NCBI RefSeq assembly: GCF_049537155.1
Contig: NZ_JBMVQZ010000003.1
Span: 248,001 to 312,000, forward strand
Origin: Limisphaera sp049537155
GTDB lineage: Bacteria; Verrucomicrobiota; Verrucomicrobiia; Limisphaerales; Limisphaeraceae
DNA length: 64,000 bases
Direction: 5' to 3'
The translations under genes and the position numbers were made by a program. How positions within the stretch are numbered: the first letter of the stretch is position 1; each line of letters begins with the position of its first letter. Under the pieces are notes generated by a model that saw only the letters and a program-made list of their open reading frames with translations, made no database searches and was not told the origin of the DNA. Shown here piece by piece: positions 55,801-64,000 of this stretch.

Positions 55801-56516
55801 TGGACCTGGACGGCGACGGTTGTGACGAGGTCGTGCTGGGCGCGGCGGTCCTCCGGTCCACCGGCCGGATCCTCTGGAACCTGGGCATGGGACATCCAGA
55901 CGCGGTGTACGTCTCCGACATCCTGCCCCACCGGCACGGTCTGGAGATCATTTACGGGTTTGAAACGCGGCAGCCCCGCAACGGCATCTGTCTGGTGGAT
56001 GGGCAGACCGGCCGGATCCTCTGGGGTTGCGACCATCCCACCGACCATGTCCACAGCCAGGCCATGTTTGGCGATTTCGATCCCGACAATCCGGGACCCG
56101 AGTTCTACGCTGGGGAAAAGTTCAAGCCTGACCGCTGGACCTACAGCGCCCGCGACGGCCGGTTGTTGCGACAGGAAGATCTGGGCAGCCTCTCTCCGTA
56201 CGCCATCTGGTGGGCCGATGGCTGGACCCGTTGGGTGGCTGTGCGCGGTCGGATCGGTCCCTATCATCAGCCACCCCAAGACGCCTATGAAGGCCGCGTG
56301 GTGGCCGTCGGGGACATCCTTGGCGACTGGCGCGAGGAACTCGTCACCTGTTTGCCGGGCGAGCTGCGGATTTACACCACCACCCTCCCCTCTGAGATGC
56401 GCCGGACCTGCTGGCTGGAAGACCGAGCCTACCGGACCGGCCTGGCACACGCCGCCATGGGCTACCTCTACCCGCCGCAACCGGTCGGGAAATGGATCCC
56501 GGCGCCGCGCCGATGA
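52866..56516 (+). CDS. GH27 alpha-galactosidase fused to PL11-type propeller
   Basis: The 1216-residue protein has an export signal (hydrophobic IRLIQLLALLVCVG near 33-46), then a GH27 barrel starting RPPMGWNSWDCFGT. The nucleophile D235 lies in YVKVDD and the acid/base is probably D291 in WRISDD. A beta-sandwich and an NPCBM-like galactose-binding domain (GIGTHAFSIIAYDLPAGVKRF, about 515-560) follow, then a fibronectin-like link (about 670-765) and an eight-bladed propeller with calcium loops ADLDGDGALDFV and YDLDGDGRAEVA, of the same type as the PL11 gene at 34316. One chain could remove alpha-galactose/arabinose side groups and cut rhamnogalacturonan-I. PL11 activity is inferred; the propeller is divergent. 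Convergent with GH5; stop codons touch. Confidence 0.87.
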   Translation: MGNAVHVPIVLNNPVLSRTNVSACPPGGRGGIRLIQLLALLVCVGDPLCAGRPPEFWGWADRPPMGWNSWDCFGTAVTEAQTRAQADVMAALLKPYGWEYIVVDIQWYEPRARGHGYRPNAELTMDEWGRLWPATNRFPSSANGAGFKPLADYVHSLGLKFGVHLMRGIPRQAVHRNTPVKDTPWRARDIADTNSTCPWNPDMYGVNPRHPGAQAWYDSVFELLAGWGVDYVKVDDISRPYHDHEGEIELIRRAIDRCGRPMVLSLSPGETALTAGDHVVRHANLWRISDDFWDNWPALWQQFERLHQWTPFRGPGRWPDADMLPLGVLEFGTRTTRFTRDEQITLRTLWAIARSPLMFGGDLTKLDAWTASLLTNREVLAVNQASLNNRQLFREGDRIAWVADVPGSPDRYLALFHAPPPAEVRPEAAVWSSPVVDRHTPGQGVEADVPLEGARELYLVVTDAGDDIFGDHADWVEPRLITDDGEIPLARFSWRSATTGWGRVAWGRDAGGGPMRVGGRPITNGIGTHAFSIIAYDLPAGVKRFHAFAALDDEGVRLERGATVRFLVFTNDPLALPPPRTVSVDLCDLGFHGPVRVRDLWTGKDLGRFQGRFSQELRPHAAALFRLSPAGSTGAHPLRPGASLLRPEALRPGTRGAEDAAPMVLGQRLDRGLVAFVLTNGHAFASWRLLLKDPPAVRFILERSADGRTGWTAVHPDPLTNRCNWTDMEAAGRRWFYRVRALGPDGSSTVSAPVQAEAVEGPTAFRRIRLQGPYRFDKLGIADLDGDGALDFVIKQPHQVSDPGVWRPSQDTFKLEAYRSDGTFLWRRDLGWNIEQGVWWSPMIVYDLDGDGRAEVAVKTAPTDVDYRDATGRVTRGPEWCSVLDGRTGREIARVDWPARGNVADWGDTNNNRASRHLMGVAYLDGRRPSLLVMRGTYTKMVVHAYNLENGRLVPVWQWCGDDETPPVRGQGMHGVHTVDLDGDGCDEVVLGAAVLRSTGRILWNLGMGHPDAVYVSDILPHRHGLEIIYGFETRQPRNGICLVDGQTGRILWGCDHPTDHVHSQAMFGDFDPDNPGPEFYAGEKFKPDRWTYSARDGRLLRQEDLGSLSPYAIWWADGWTRWVAVRGRIGPYHQPPQDAYEGRVVAVGDILGDWREELVTCLPGELRIYTTTLPSEMRRTCWLEDRAYRTGLAHAAMGYLYPPQPVGKWIPAPRR

Positions 56517-58193
56517 TCAGGGTGTCCGGGGCTGCCCGTGCGGCCGTTCGTTGCGGCTGAACCATGCCCGCAGCAGCCGCTGGCGGTCCGTGGGCCCGGC
56601 TGCAGGACCGGTCTCGGACCGATCCTCACCATGCTCCACACTCCAACCGTGCCATTCCCGAAAGGCGTGATAGCTCCAATCCCAATCCCACGATTCAAAG
56701 AGTTCGATCAGATCCCGCAGGTATCGGTGGGCACTCCCCTCGGGTGCCCACCGGATGGCACTGAACTCACCCGCGTAGATGTGCATGTTGTACCGTTCCT
56801 GGAACTGCCGCACCGGTTGTAACGCCTCTTCCAGCCGGTTCTTGTCCCACCACCGGCCCTGGATCGTCCCCGGATATCGCAGGGGCGGATCCTCCCCGTA
56901 GACCCCTTGGTGGGTGAACGCGTGCGGTTGGTACATGTGCACGCTGTACACCACGCGATCCAACCGCAGCGGCACCCAGTCCGCGAATCCTTCCGGCCCG
57001 CCCCAGGCAGCCGGCTCCACGATCAGCGTCCGGTCCGGATCCACGCCCCGGATCGCCCCTCCCACGCGCTCGGCCAGCGTCGGCCAATCGTCACAACCCT
57101 CGGCCACATACTCTTCCACCGGTTCATTCACCAGATCGAACCCCCAGATGGTGCGGACGCCCCGGTAACGCCGGGCCAGCTTCTTCCAAACTTCGACCAG
57201 CTTCGCCTGCGCACCCGGGTCGGTGAACAACCGATCGTTGGCCGCCACATAGCCACCGGAAATGGCCCGTCCACCCGGCGGCGAATGAAGGTCCACCACC
57301 ACGTACAGGCCGTACCGTTCGCACCAGGGCAGCGCGGCGTCCAACCTGCGCAACTCCGCGTCCAGCCAGGTGTCGTAATGCTCCAGCGGCGGCCGGTCAC
57401 CGGGTGCGCGCCGCCAGACCAGCTGCCATCGGACCAGGTTCGCGCCCCATTCCTGCCCCAACACCCGCAACCCCTCGGGGTCGATCTCCGGACTCACCAT
57501 GGCACCACGCAACCGGGACAGCGCATGGCCTCGAAACGGCCGGGCCGGACGTACCGCCGGCGGATCCCGCCTCGGAGCTGCCACCGCCAGACGGATGTCA
57601 TCGAACCACACCCGGCCGGTCACTTCCTCCAAACCCAGCACCAGCCGCACCGCGGTGGCGTCCGAGGGAATCCGTGTGGTGAAGGCAGCCCGTTGCCAGG
57701 GAAACGTGCCCACTGGCAGCTCGGCCTGAGGCCACACACGCCCCCGCGGCGTCTCGATCGCCAGCATGAACTTGATCCCGTTCCACGGGCGTGGCTTCTC
57801 GGAAACCTCCTCCGCCCGCACCCGGGCCACCGCACGAATCAGACAGCCCCGCACAGCCGCCACCGACAGATCGCGCGTCACCACGCTCGAACCCGATCGA
57901 TCACCCGACTCCCGCCGAATCTCCAGGCAACGGCCGCCGGCAGGGTCCGGCACCAGCCGCACGGTGCCCTGCCATGACTCGCTCTCGTCCGCGCCTTCGA
58001 ATTCTGTGGCAAACCAGAACGCGCCCGTGTCGGGCGACGCGGTCCCCTGCCCCGTCGCACCGAACGTTCCAGCCCACCCGGTGCCAACAAGAAGGATCCA
58101 AGCGAGGACTTGCCACACCCCACCGAACCGACCGCAGTGTGCCCGGCACCGGGAGGCTCTCCCTGGCCGGCACAAACCGCGTTTCCGTTTCAT
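56517..58193 (-). CDS. GH5-family secreted cellulase/mannanase-like glycosidase
   Basis: From ATG 58193 the protein has 558 residues: a signal segment (VWQVLAWILLVGTGWAG, about 27-43), an N-terminal carbohydrate-binding-like sandwich (about 60-210) and a GH5 barrel (about 225-540). The acid/base is E357 in DLVNEPVEEY and the nucleophile E476 in IYAGEFSAIRW; YSVHMYQPHAFTHQG is also typical. AAAGGAG lies 5 nt before this ATG, one of the best Shine-Dalgarno sites in the window and the reason for choosing it over 58376. GH5 substrates include cellulose, mannan and glucans; the subfamily cannot be fixed. Its stop is adjacent to that of the convergent GH27-PL11 gene. Confidence 0.9.
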   Translation of the reverse strand: MKRKRGLCRPGRASRCRAHCGRFGGVWQVLAWILLVGTGWAGTFGATGQGTASPDTGAFWFATEFEGADESESWQGTVRLVPDPAGGRCLEIRRESGDRSGSSVVTRDLSVAAVRGCLIRAVARVRAEEVSEKPRPWNGIKFMLAIETPRGRVWPQAELPVGTFPWQRAAFTTRIPSDATAVRLVLGLEEVTGRVWFDDIRLAVAAPRRDPPAVRPARPFRGHALSRLRGAMVSPEIDPEGLRVLGQEWGANLVRWQLVWRRAPGDRPPLEHYDTWLDAELRRLDAALPWCERYGLYVVVDLHSPPGGRAISGGYVAANDRLFTDPGAQAKLVEVWKKLARRYRGVRTIWGFDLVNEPVEEYVAEGCDDWPTLAERVGGAIRGVDPDRTLIVEPAAWGGPEGFADWVPLRLDRVVYSVHMYQPHAFTHQGVYGEDPPLRYPGTIQGRWWDKNRLEEALQPVRQFQERYNMHIYAGEFSAIRWAPEGSAHRYLRDLIELFESWDWDWSYHAFREWHGWSVEHGEDRSETGPAAGPTDRQRLLRAWFSRNERPHGQPRTP

Positions 58194-58532
58194 GCTGCTC
58201 CTTTCGAAAGTCCGGCCTTTCTTGACGCCGGAGTGACCGCCTTGCCGGCCCCGGCCCGGTGTGCAGGACCGGGACCGCCCCAGCTTCGTTTGGTCGGTCA
58301 ACGGCTTGCAAGCCCCGAATGGCCCGCTTTCGCAGTTGCAGTTCGCCAGCGCGAACCCCAATTTGAACGCGAGCAATGCGGTCGCGAATGCGGGTGTGGC
58401 GCACGATCAATCCATCGCGTTTCCGTTCAGCGTCACCACCAACGAACGGCGACTCCCGACCCGGACCGGCGTTCCGGTTGAGGGTCGATCTTGGGCGCCC
58501 GGCGCCGGGAGATTCACCCAACCGAATCCGTC
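58194..58532. other. divergent spacer between GH5 and Crp/Fnr genes
   Basis: About 340 bp. Contains the strong ribosome-binding site of the GH5 gene (58198-58204) and presumably both promoters. No palindromic Crp-type site (TGTGA-N6-TCACA) was found by eye. Confidence 0.5.
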
Positions 58533-59306
58533 ATGAGTGAAGCCTGGCAAAACCTGAAGGGGGCAGCCATAGCAGCCACGCTGCGCATGACCCGTTTGTT
58601 TGGCGGGCTGCCGCCCGAAGACCTTGATTCGGTCGCCGCCATCACCACCGTGGTCCCCTTGGAAAAGGGTCAATACCTGTTTCGCCAGGGCGATCCGCCC
58701 CGGGGGTTCTACGTCGTCCAGCGCGGCGCCGTGTGTGTGCACCGCGTCACCCCGGCAGGGAAGGAACAGATCATCTGTGTCTTCCGGCCCGGCGAGACGT
58801 TCGCCGAGGCGGCGCTCGTCTCACCGGGCGGCTATCCGGCTGACGCACGCGCCGTGGAACCCTCCCAAGTGCTGCGGGTGGACAAGGACGGGTTTCTGGC
58901 ATTGCTGGCGCGGCGGCCGGAACTCGGCCTGCGCATGCTCGCCTCCATGAGTTTGCACCTGCGGGCCTTGGTCGGTCAGATCGAGGATCTGGCCCTCAAA
59001 GACGTGGAGACCCGGCTGGCCAACTGGTTGCTGAAACGGTGCCCACCCGACCGCGATGAACCCGTCACGATCCAGCTCGACGTGAGCAAGCGGGTGCTGG
59101 CCGCGGAGATCGGAACCGTGAGCGAGACGCTCTCGCGCACCCTGGGGCGGTTTCGCGAGCAGGACCTGGCCCTTGCCCAGGGACGAACGATCACCATACC
59201 TTCCCCTGCCCGACTTCGGAACCTGTTGCGCAGTCGGTTGGGCGAACCGGTCGAGGCGGATTCGGCCCGCCCAACGCCCTCCACCCAGGGACGGAAAACC
59301 TGTTGA
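58533..59306 (+). CDS. Crp/Fnr family transcriptional regulator
   Basis: The 257-residue protein has a cyclic-nucleotide-binding-type sensor domain (LFGGLPPEDLDSVAAITTVV, GQYLFRQGDPPRGFYVVQRG, FRPGETFAEAALVSPGGYPADARA) and a C-terminal winged helix with VLAAEIGTVSETLSRTLGRF as recognition helix. N-terminal Fe-S cysteines typical of FNR are absent, so it is Crp-like or a nitrosative/redox-type member. The effector is not known. It is divergent from GH5 and convergent with the copper ATPase gene 27 bp away. Control of carbohydrate genes is possible but only inferred. Confidence 0.9.
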   Translation: MSEAWQNLKGAAIAATLRMTRLFGGLPPEDLDSVAAITTVVPLEKGQYLFRQGDPPRGFYVVQRGAVCVHRVTPAGKEQIICVFRPGETFAEAALVSPGGYPADARAVEPSQVLRVDKDGFLALLARRPELGLRMLASMSLHLRALVGQIEDLALKDVETRLANWLLKRCPPDRDEPVTIQLDVSKRVLAAEIGTVSETLSRTLGRFREQDLALAQGRTITIPSPARLRNLLRSRLGEPVEADSARPTPSTQGRKTC

Positions 59307-59333
59307 AGGGGCCGGAAGATCGGCCCGGACCGC

Positions 59334-61670
59334 TCAGGCACCCGCCGGCCTCCATCGCCGCAGCCGCAACGCGTTCCCCAGCACGATCAGGTCGGAAAGC
59401 CCCATGGCCAGCGCGCACAACACGGGACTCAAGAACCCGAGCGCCGCCAACGGCACCGCCGCGGCGTTGTAAAAAAAGGCCCAAAACAGATTCTGATGAA
59501 TCGTGCGAAGACTGGCCCGCGCCAATCCCAACGCCTCGGGCACGGCCTCCAGATCCGCCCTCAACAGCACCAGGTCGGCCGACTCACGTGCAATGTCCGT
59601 GGCCCGGGCCACCGCAATTCCCAGGTCGGCCTGTTCCAAAGCCGGCGCATCGTTGATCCCGTCGCCCACAAAGGCCACCCGTTCCCCACGCTCCTGGAGA
59701 GCACGGATGCGCGCCGCTTTCTCCTCCGGCCGCACCTCCGCCAGCAGCCCGCCTTCGTCCAAACCCAGCTGCCCGGCAATGACCCGCGCCACCTCCGCAC
59801 GGTCGCCCGTCACCATCCCCACCCGCAGGCCCATCCGGTGGAGTCGCCCGACCATCTCCGCCGCGCCGCGCTTGAGCGTGTCGCGCAGGCCGAACAAGGC
59901 GAGCAACCGCGGGCCGGCCGCCCATCCGATCACCGTCATGCCCGCCCGGGCCCAGCTCTCCGCCGATGCGGTTCCCCGCCCCACGTCCACGCCCGAGGCA
60001 GCCAACCACGACAACGAACCCAGACGAAGGACCTGTCCGTCATGCCCCCGATCTCCGTCCACACCACGAGCCTCCACTCCGCAGCCGCGCAGCTCCCGCC
60101 AATCGGCCAGGCCCGTTCCACGCGGCGCCGCCGCAGCCGGACCCAACTTTTCCCGGCAGAACTCCGCCACGGCCCGGCTGGCCGGATGCAGGGAGCACGC
60201 CGCCACCCGGCCCGCCCCACGCCACACCTCCTCGGCAGGCACATCCCATACCTCGGCCGCCACCACCGTGGGCCGTCCCTCCGTCAACGTCCCCGTCTTG
60301 TCGAACAACACGGTGGTGATGCGCCCCGCCTTCTCCAGCGCCACACCGTCGCGAATCAGAATGCCCCGCCTCGCCGCCACGTTGGCCGCGGCCATGATCG
60401 CCGCCGGCGTCGCCAGCCCCATCGCACAGGGACAGGCCACAATCAGCACCGCCGCCGCCACGATGATCCCTGCCGCGGTTCCCTCGGGCGGAGCAACCGG
60501 CCAGAGCCACACCGCCAACTGCTCGTGCACCGCCCGGGCCGACTCCGGCCAGACGCCCCACCACAACCCCGCACCCAGGGCCACCATGATCACCACCGGT
60601 ACGAACACACTGCTGACCCGGTCGCCCAACCGTTGGATCTCGGCGCGACTTTGCTGCGCGCGCTGCACCGCGCGGATGATCTGGGCCAACACCGTGGCGC
60701 TGCCCGTGGCCGTGACCCGCACCACCAGCCGCCCGTCCAACAAGATCGTCCCCGCAAAGACCTTCGACCCCGGTTGCTTGCCCACCGGTTCGGACTCGCC
60801 CGTCAGCATCGACTCGTCCACCGCCGACCCCCCCTCCAGCACCTCGCCGTCCACGGGTACCCGGTCCCCCGGCCGCAACACCACGAGGTCCCCGCTCCGC
60901 AACTCACTCACCGGGACGATCTCCTCGGAAAACGGACCCTCCTTCGCGCCCCGAACCAACCGCCGTGCCTCCGGAGGACGCAGCTCCATCAAGGCCCGCA
61001 ACGCAGCCGACGCCCGCGCACTGACCCGGGCCTCCAGCCAGTGGCCGAGGCTGATCAGCGTGATGATCGCCGCCGATTCCATGAAATACACGTGCCCGCC
61101 CCGGCCGCTGGCCAAGACCCACAGGCTGTACGCGTAGGCCGTGGTGGACCCCAGGGCGACCAGCGTGTCCATGTTGGCCTGGCCCACCCGCAACTGACGC
61201 CATGCCCCGCGATAAAAGGGTGCACCCCCGAACACCTGCACCACCGTGGCCAACCCAAACGCCACCCATTGGAACCACCGTTCCATTCCCCACCCCAAGA
61301 CCCACTCACCCAAAACCAGCGGAAGCGTGGCCAAAACCCCCACCCACAAATTCCACTGCCAGCGACGTCCTTCCCCACCAGCCGATCCCGCACCCGCCCC
61401 CGACAACGGCCGCGCCCGATACCCGACCCCCTCCAAACGGCGCACCAACTCGACAGGATCCACCGGACCGGTCCATTCCACCGTTGCCCGGCCGGATGGC
61501 AGGTCCACCGTCACGGACCGCACGCCGGGGACCGACTGCAACGCCTCGGTCACCTTCCGCACGCAGCCCTGACAATTCATCCCCTCCACCCGCAGAACCG
61601 TCATGGAGCCGTTGTCCGTCCCGGCCGGTGCAGCCCATCCACGTTCATCGCGTTCCTGTCCCACGCCCAT
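59334..61670 (-). CDS. copA: copper-translocating P-type ATPase (CopA-like)
   Basis: The 778-residue protein has an N-terminal heavy-metal-associated domain (EGMNCQGCVRKVTEALQ, CxxC at about 34-37), about eight membrane helices, the CPC motif (ACPCAMGLATPAA), the phosphorylation site D457 in DKTGTLTEG, and the hinge GDGINDAPALEQADLG. This is the P1B-1 layout for Cu+ export from the cytoplasm. GGGAG lies just before the ATG at 61670; an internal ATG at 61604, directly before the HMA domain, is an alternative. A long antisense frame on the plus strand is a high-GC shadow, not a gene. No CueR or CopZ is nearby. Confidence 0.93.
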   Translation of the reverse strand: MGVGQERDERGWAAPAGTDNGSMTVLRVEGMNCQGCVRKVTEALQSVPGVRSVTVDLPSGRATVEWTGPVDPVELVRRLEGVGYRARPLSGAGAGSAGGEGRRWQWNLWVGVLATLPLVLGEWVLGWGMERWFQWVAFGLATVVQVFGGAPFYRGAWRQLRVGQANMDTLVALGSTTAYAYSLWVLASGRGGHVYFMESAAIITLISLGHWLEARVSARASAALRALMELRPPEARRLVRGAKEGPFSEEIVPVSELRSGDLVVLRPGDRVPVDGEVLEGGSAVDESMLTGESEPVGKQPGSKVFAGTILLDGRLVVRVTATGSATVLAQIIRAVQRAQQSRAEIQRLGDRVSSVFVPVVIMVALGAGLWWGVWPESARAVHEQLAVWLWPVAPPEGTAAGIIVAAAVLIVACPCAMGLATPAAIMAAANVAARRGILIRDGVALEKAGRITTVLFDKTGTLTEGRPTVVAAEVWDVPAEEVWRGAGRVAACSLHPASRAVAEFCREKLGPAAAAPRGTGLADWRELRGCGVEARGVDGDRGHDGQVLRLGSLSWLAASGVDVGRGTASAESWARAGMTVIGWAAGPRLLALFGLRDTLKRGAAEMVGRLHRMGLRVGMVTGDRAEVARVIAGQLGLDEGGLLAEVRPEEKAARIRALQERGERVAFVGDGINDAPALEQADLGIAVARATDIARESADLVLLRADLEAVPEALGLARASLRTIHQNLFWAFFYNAAAVPLAALGFLSPVLCALAMGLSDLIVLGNALRLRRWRPAGA

Positions 61671-61825
61671 GACGCTCCCAGGTTAGCCGCAACAGGGACG
61701 GCCGTCCACGACCCGGCACCGCGCCCTCCCGCGAGACGGTCACCCAGCAAGGGGTTGGCCCGAGACGACCGGATCCGCAGGTCGAAAACCCTTCAAGGAG
61801 GGAAGATCCGGAGAAAAAAGAAAAG

Positions 61826-61910
61826 TGGTGCCCGCGACAGGATTCGAACCTGTACGGTGTTACCCACTAGAACCTGAATCTAGCGCGTCTGCCAATTCCG
61901 CCACGCGGGC
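61826..61910 (-). tRNA. tRNA-Leu (CAG anticodon)
   Basis: On the minus strand the acceptor stem GCCCGCG pairs with CGCGGGC, then discriminator A and an encoded CCA. The anticodon stem CTAGA/TCTAG encloses loop TTCAGGT with anticodon CAG. A long variable arm and T-arm CAGGTTCGAATCCTG are visible. 85 nt including CCA. It lies between copA and glnS. Confidence 0.93.
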
Positions 61911-62096
61911 ACGCCGAATGACACCCAATATGTACTCCGGCCGTCGGATCTTGGCAAGAGGTCAACCACTGACATGCGGACCCGCGCATCTGCGGGCCGG
62001 CACCCGGTCGCCCAACCTGCCCCACCGCCGGGTCCCGCTTGCGTGGCCGCGGGCATTGCCCTGCACGCCGCCGCGTGTATAGCCTGAAGGCCGTTT

Positions 62097-63911
62097 ATGA
62101 CGAAGCCAACAGCCGAGGTGCACAACCCGAACGAGGTACCACCCAACGATTTCATCCGCGAAATCGTCCGCCAGCACGTGGCCGAGGGACGATACCAGCG
62201 GATCCACACCCGTTTCCCCCCCGAGCCGAACGGCTACCTCCACATCGGTCACGCCAAGAGCATCTGCCTCAACTTCGGCATCGCCCGGGAGTTCGGCGGC
62301 GTCTGCAACCTCCGCATGGACGACACCAACCCGACCAAGGAAGACGTCGAATACGTCCGGGCCATCTGTGAGGACGTGCGCTGGCTGATCCGCGGCTGGG
62401 CCGATCACTGCCTCGGCCTCAAACCCCGCGGCCAGACACCCCGGACCGTCCCCGTCAACGGCCTCACCGATTATCACCTGCCGCCCGTCGTCGGCCGCCC
62501 CGACGACGATACCCTCGAGCCCTTTTTCGCTTCCGACTACTTCGAACAGCTCTACCAGTTCGCCCTGCAGCTCATCCGCAAGGGCAAGGCCTACGTGTGC
62601 GACCTTTCCCCGGAAGAGACCGACCGCTACCGCGGCGCACCCGACCGGCCGGGCAGGGAAAGCCCCTGGCGCAACCGAAGCATCGAGGAAAACCTCGACC
62701 TTTTCCAACGGATGCGCGCCGGCGAATTTCCCGACGGCGCCCGCACCCTGCGCGCCAGGATTGACATGGCCTCGCCCAACGTCTGGATGCGCGATCCCGT
62801 CCTGTACCGGATCCGACATGCCGAACATCACCACACCGGCCGCAGTTGGTGCATCTACCCAACCTACGATTTCGCCCATTGCCTCAGCGACTACATCGAG
62901 GGCGTCACCCACAGCATCTGCACGCTGGAGTTCGAGGTGCACCGTCCGCTCTACGACTGGATCCTCGAAAACCTCGACCTGCCCCGGCCCAGACCGCGAC
63001 AGTACGAGTTTGCGCGTCTGAACCTCTCCTACACCGTGCTCAGCAAACGCAAGCTCCTGCAACTGGTGCGCGAAGGCCACGTGCGCGGTTGGGACGACCC
63101 CCGCCTGCCCACCATCCGCGGCCTGCGCCGCCGGGGCGTCACCCCCGAGGCCCTGCGCAACTTCGCCTACCGCATCGGCATCACCAAATACGACGGCCTG
63201 ACCGACGTGGCGGTCCTCGAACATGCCATCCGCGATGATCTCAACCGGCGCGCCCTCCGCCGCCTGGCCGTGCTGCGGCCCCTGCGACTCGTGATCACCA
63301 ACTACCCGGAGGATCAGGTCGAGGAACTCCCGGCCGTGAACAACCCCGAGGACCCCGGCGCCGGCACCCGCCCGGTCCCGTTCTGCCGCGAGCTCTACAT
63401 CGAGCAGGACGACTTCATGGAGAATCCACCCCCGCAATTCCACCGGCTCCGGCCCGGCGGCGAGGTCCGGCTCAAGTACGCCTACATCATCCGCTGCGAC
63501 GAGGTGATCAAGGACGAACACGGCCAGCCGATCGAACTGCGCTGCACCGCCGACCTGGAAAGCAAAACCGGCGGCCGCAACGCCCAGCGCAAGGTCAAGA
63601 GCGCCATCCACTGGGTCAGTGCCCGACACGCCGTGCCGGCCGAATGCCGCCTCTACGACCGGCTGTTCACCGTGCCCGAACCCGACCTGCACGAGGACTG
63701 GAAGTCGGTCCTCAACCCCGCTTCACTCGAGATCGTTCAGGCCCGGTGCGAACCCGCCCTTGCCGAGGCCCGGCCCGAGGAACCCTATCAGTTCGAGCGC
63801 CTCGGCTATTTCGTACTCGATCCCGACAGCGCCCCGGGTCGGCTGGTCTTCAACCGCACCATCACCCTCAAGGACGCCTGGGCCAAAGAACGCCAAAAAA
63901 TCGCGCGCTAA
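62097..63911 (+). CDS. glnS: glutamine--tRNA ligase
   Basis: The 604-residue class I aminoacyl-tRNA synthetase shows the HIGH signature in YLHIGHAKS (47-55), the KMSKS equivalent VLSKRKL, and GlnRS-specific blocks RMDDTNPTKEDVEYV and IDMASPNVWMRDPVLYRI. Two C-terminal beta-barrel domains for anticodon binding follow. Compared with E. coli GlnRS there is an insertion of about 40 residues (roughly 100-143: WADHCLGLKP to DDDTLEPFF) before FASDYFEQLY. It charges tRNA-Gln in the cytosol and makes the GatCAB route unnecessary for Gln. The gene is preceded by tRNA-Leu on the other strand. Confidence 0.94.
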   Translation: MTKPTAEVHNPNEVPPNDFIREIVRQHVAEGRYQRIHTRFPPEPNGYLHIGHAKSICLNFGIAREFGGVCNLRMDDTNPTKEDVEYVRAICEDVRWLIRGWADHCLGLKPRGQTPRTVPVNGLTDYHLPPVVGRPDDDTLEPFFASDYFEQLYQFALQLIRKGKAYVCDLSPEETDRYRGAPDRPGRESPWRNRSIEENLDLFQRMRAGEFPDGARTLRARIDMASPNVWMRDPVLYRIRHAEHHHTGRSWCIYPTYDFAHCLSDYIEGVTHSICTLEFEVHRPLYDWILENLDLPRPRPRQYEFARLNLSYTVLSKRKLLQLVREGHVRGWDDPRLPTIRGLRRRGVTPEALRNFAYRIGITKYDGLTDVAVLEHAIRDDLNRRALRRLAVLRPLRLVITNYPEDQVEELPAVNNPEDPGAGTRPVPFCRELYIEQDDFMENPPPQFHRLRPGGEVRLKYAYIIRCDEVIKDEHGQPIELRCTADLESKTGGRNAQRKVKSAIHWVSARHAVPAECRLYDRLFTVPEPDLHEDWKSVLNPASLEIVQARCEPALAEARPEEPYQFERLGYFVLDPDSAPGRLVFNRTITLKDAWAKERQKIAR

Positions 63912-64000
63912 ACCCGGCCCCACCGCCTGACCCCGGCTTTCGAACCCGAGGAAGACGCGGCCGCTCCCCACAGGCCGTCCCCACCTTGAAAGCCAGGCCT

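Noticed and set aside
59496..61877. 793-codon open frame antisense to copA
   Set aside because: Translation is Arg/His/Pro-rich without motifs; copA on the other strand has all P-type ATPase motifs. It is a third-position GC shadow.
1..64000. CRISPR arrays, prophage or rRNA
   Set aside because: No regularly spaced repeats, phage structural genes or rRNA signatures seen.

Overview
This window is high-GC bacterial chromosome and reads like a Verrucomicrobiota genome, probably of the Limisphaerales/Pedosphaera type. The signs are PEP-CTERM proteins, 'VVGYYN' secreted repeat proteins, many large secreted glycan-degrading enzymes (GH95, GH30, GH27, GH5, PL11), an autotransporter-type beta-strand repeat protein, a reg_prop sensor kinase, weak Shine-Dalgarno sites and long gene-free spacers. 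An adjacent speD-bpsA pair for branched-chain polyamines is a hallmark of thermophiles. The taxon is an inference from gene content; no rRNA is present.

Layout. 1-2956: divergent GH95 (cut by the window edge) and GH30 glycosidases. 3024-4487: speD-bpsA. 5916-6653: a PEP-CTERM protein with a strong terminator. 7796-10300: metY-metX, methionine synthesis by direct sulfhydrylation. 10592-13677: small conserved genes (TMEM14, CPXCG) and a large EF-hand-like/membrane gene broken at three points. 13833-18969: S9 peptidase, HDOD protein and MFS transporter. 20782-22106: two small secreted proteins of lower GC. 23395-28203: a one-protein periplasmic-propeller histidine kinase and purH. 28224-34018: an exopolysaccharide export locus (FHA, Wza-like lipoprotein, Wzc-like tyrosine kinase, outer-membrane barrel, TPR-LysM lipoprotein). 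34316-38707: a giant PL11 rhamnogalacturonan lyase with beta-strand repeats. About 39145-39941: a decayed IS5-type transposase.

42862-51804 is a C30-type carotenoid and light-stress island: two CrtI-type desaturases, a CrtQ-like glycosyltransferase, a CrtO-like acyltransferase, a YgaP-like protein, CIA30, TspO and SRPBCC. It is partly ruined. An SDR/DUF2867 gene carries two in-frame stops and two frameshifts. A FAS1 gene and a B12-binding MerR-type regulator have both lost their 5' ends at one junction near 48395, as a single deletion across a divergent promoter would cause.

52866-58193: a GH27 alpha-galactosidase fused to a PL11-type propeller, convergent with a GH5 enzyme; their stop codons touch. 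58533-63911: a Crp/Fnr regulator, a copper P-type ATPase, tRNA-Leu(CAG) and glnS. Together the genes suggest a heterotroph that takes apart pectin- and fucose-containing polysaccharides, makes its own envelope polysaccharide, and still carries a carotenoid pathway whose light control seems to be decaying.
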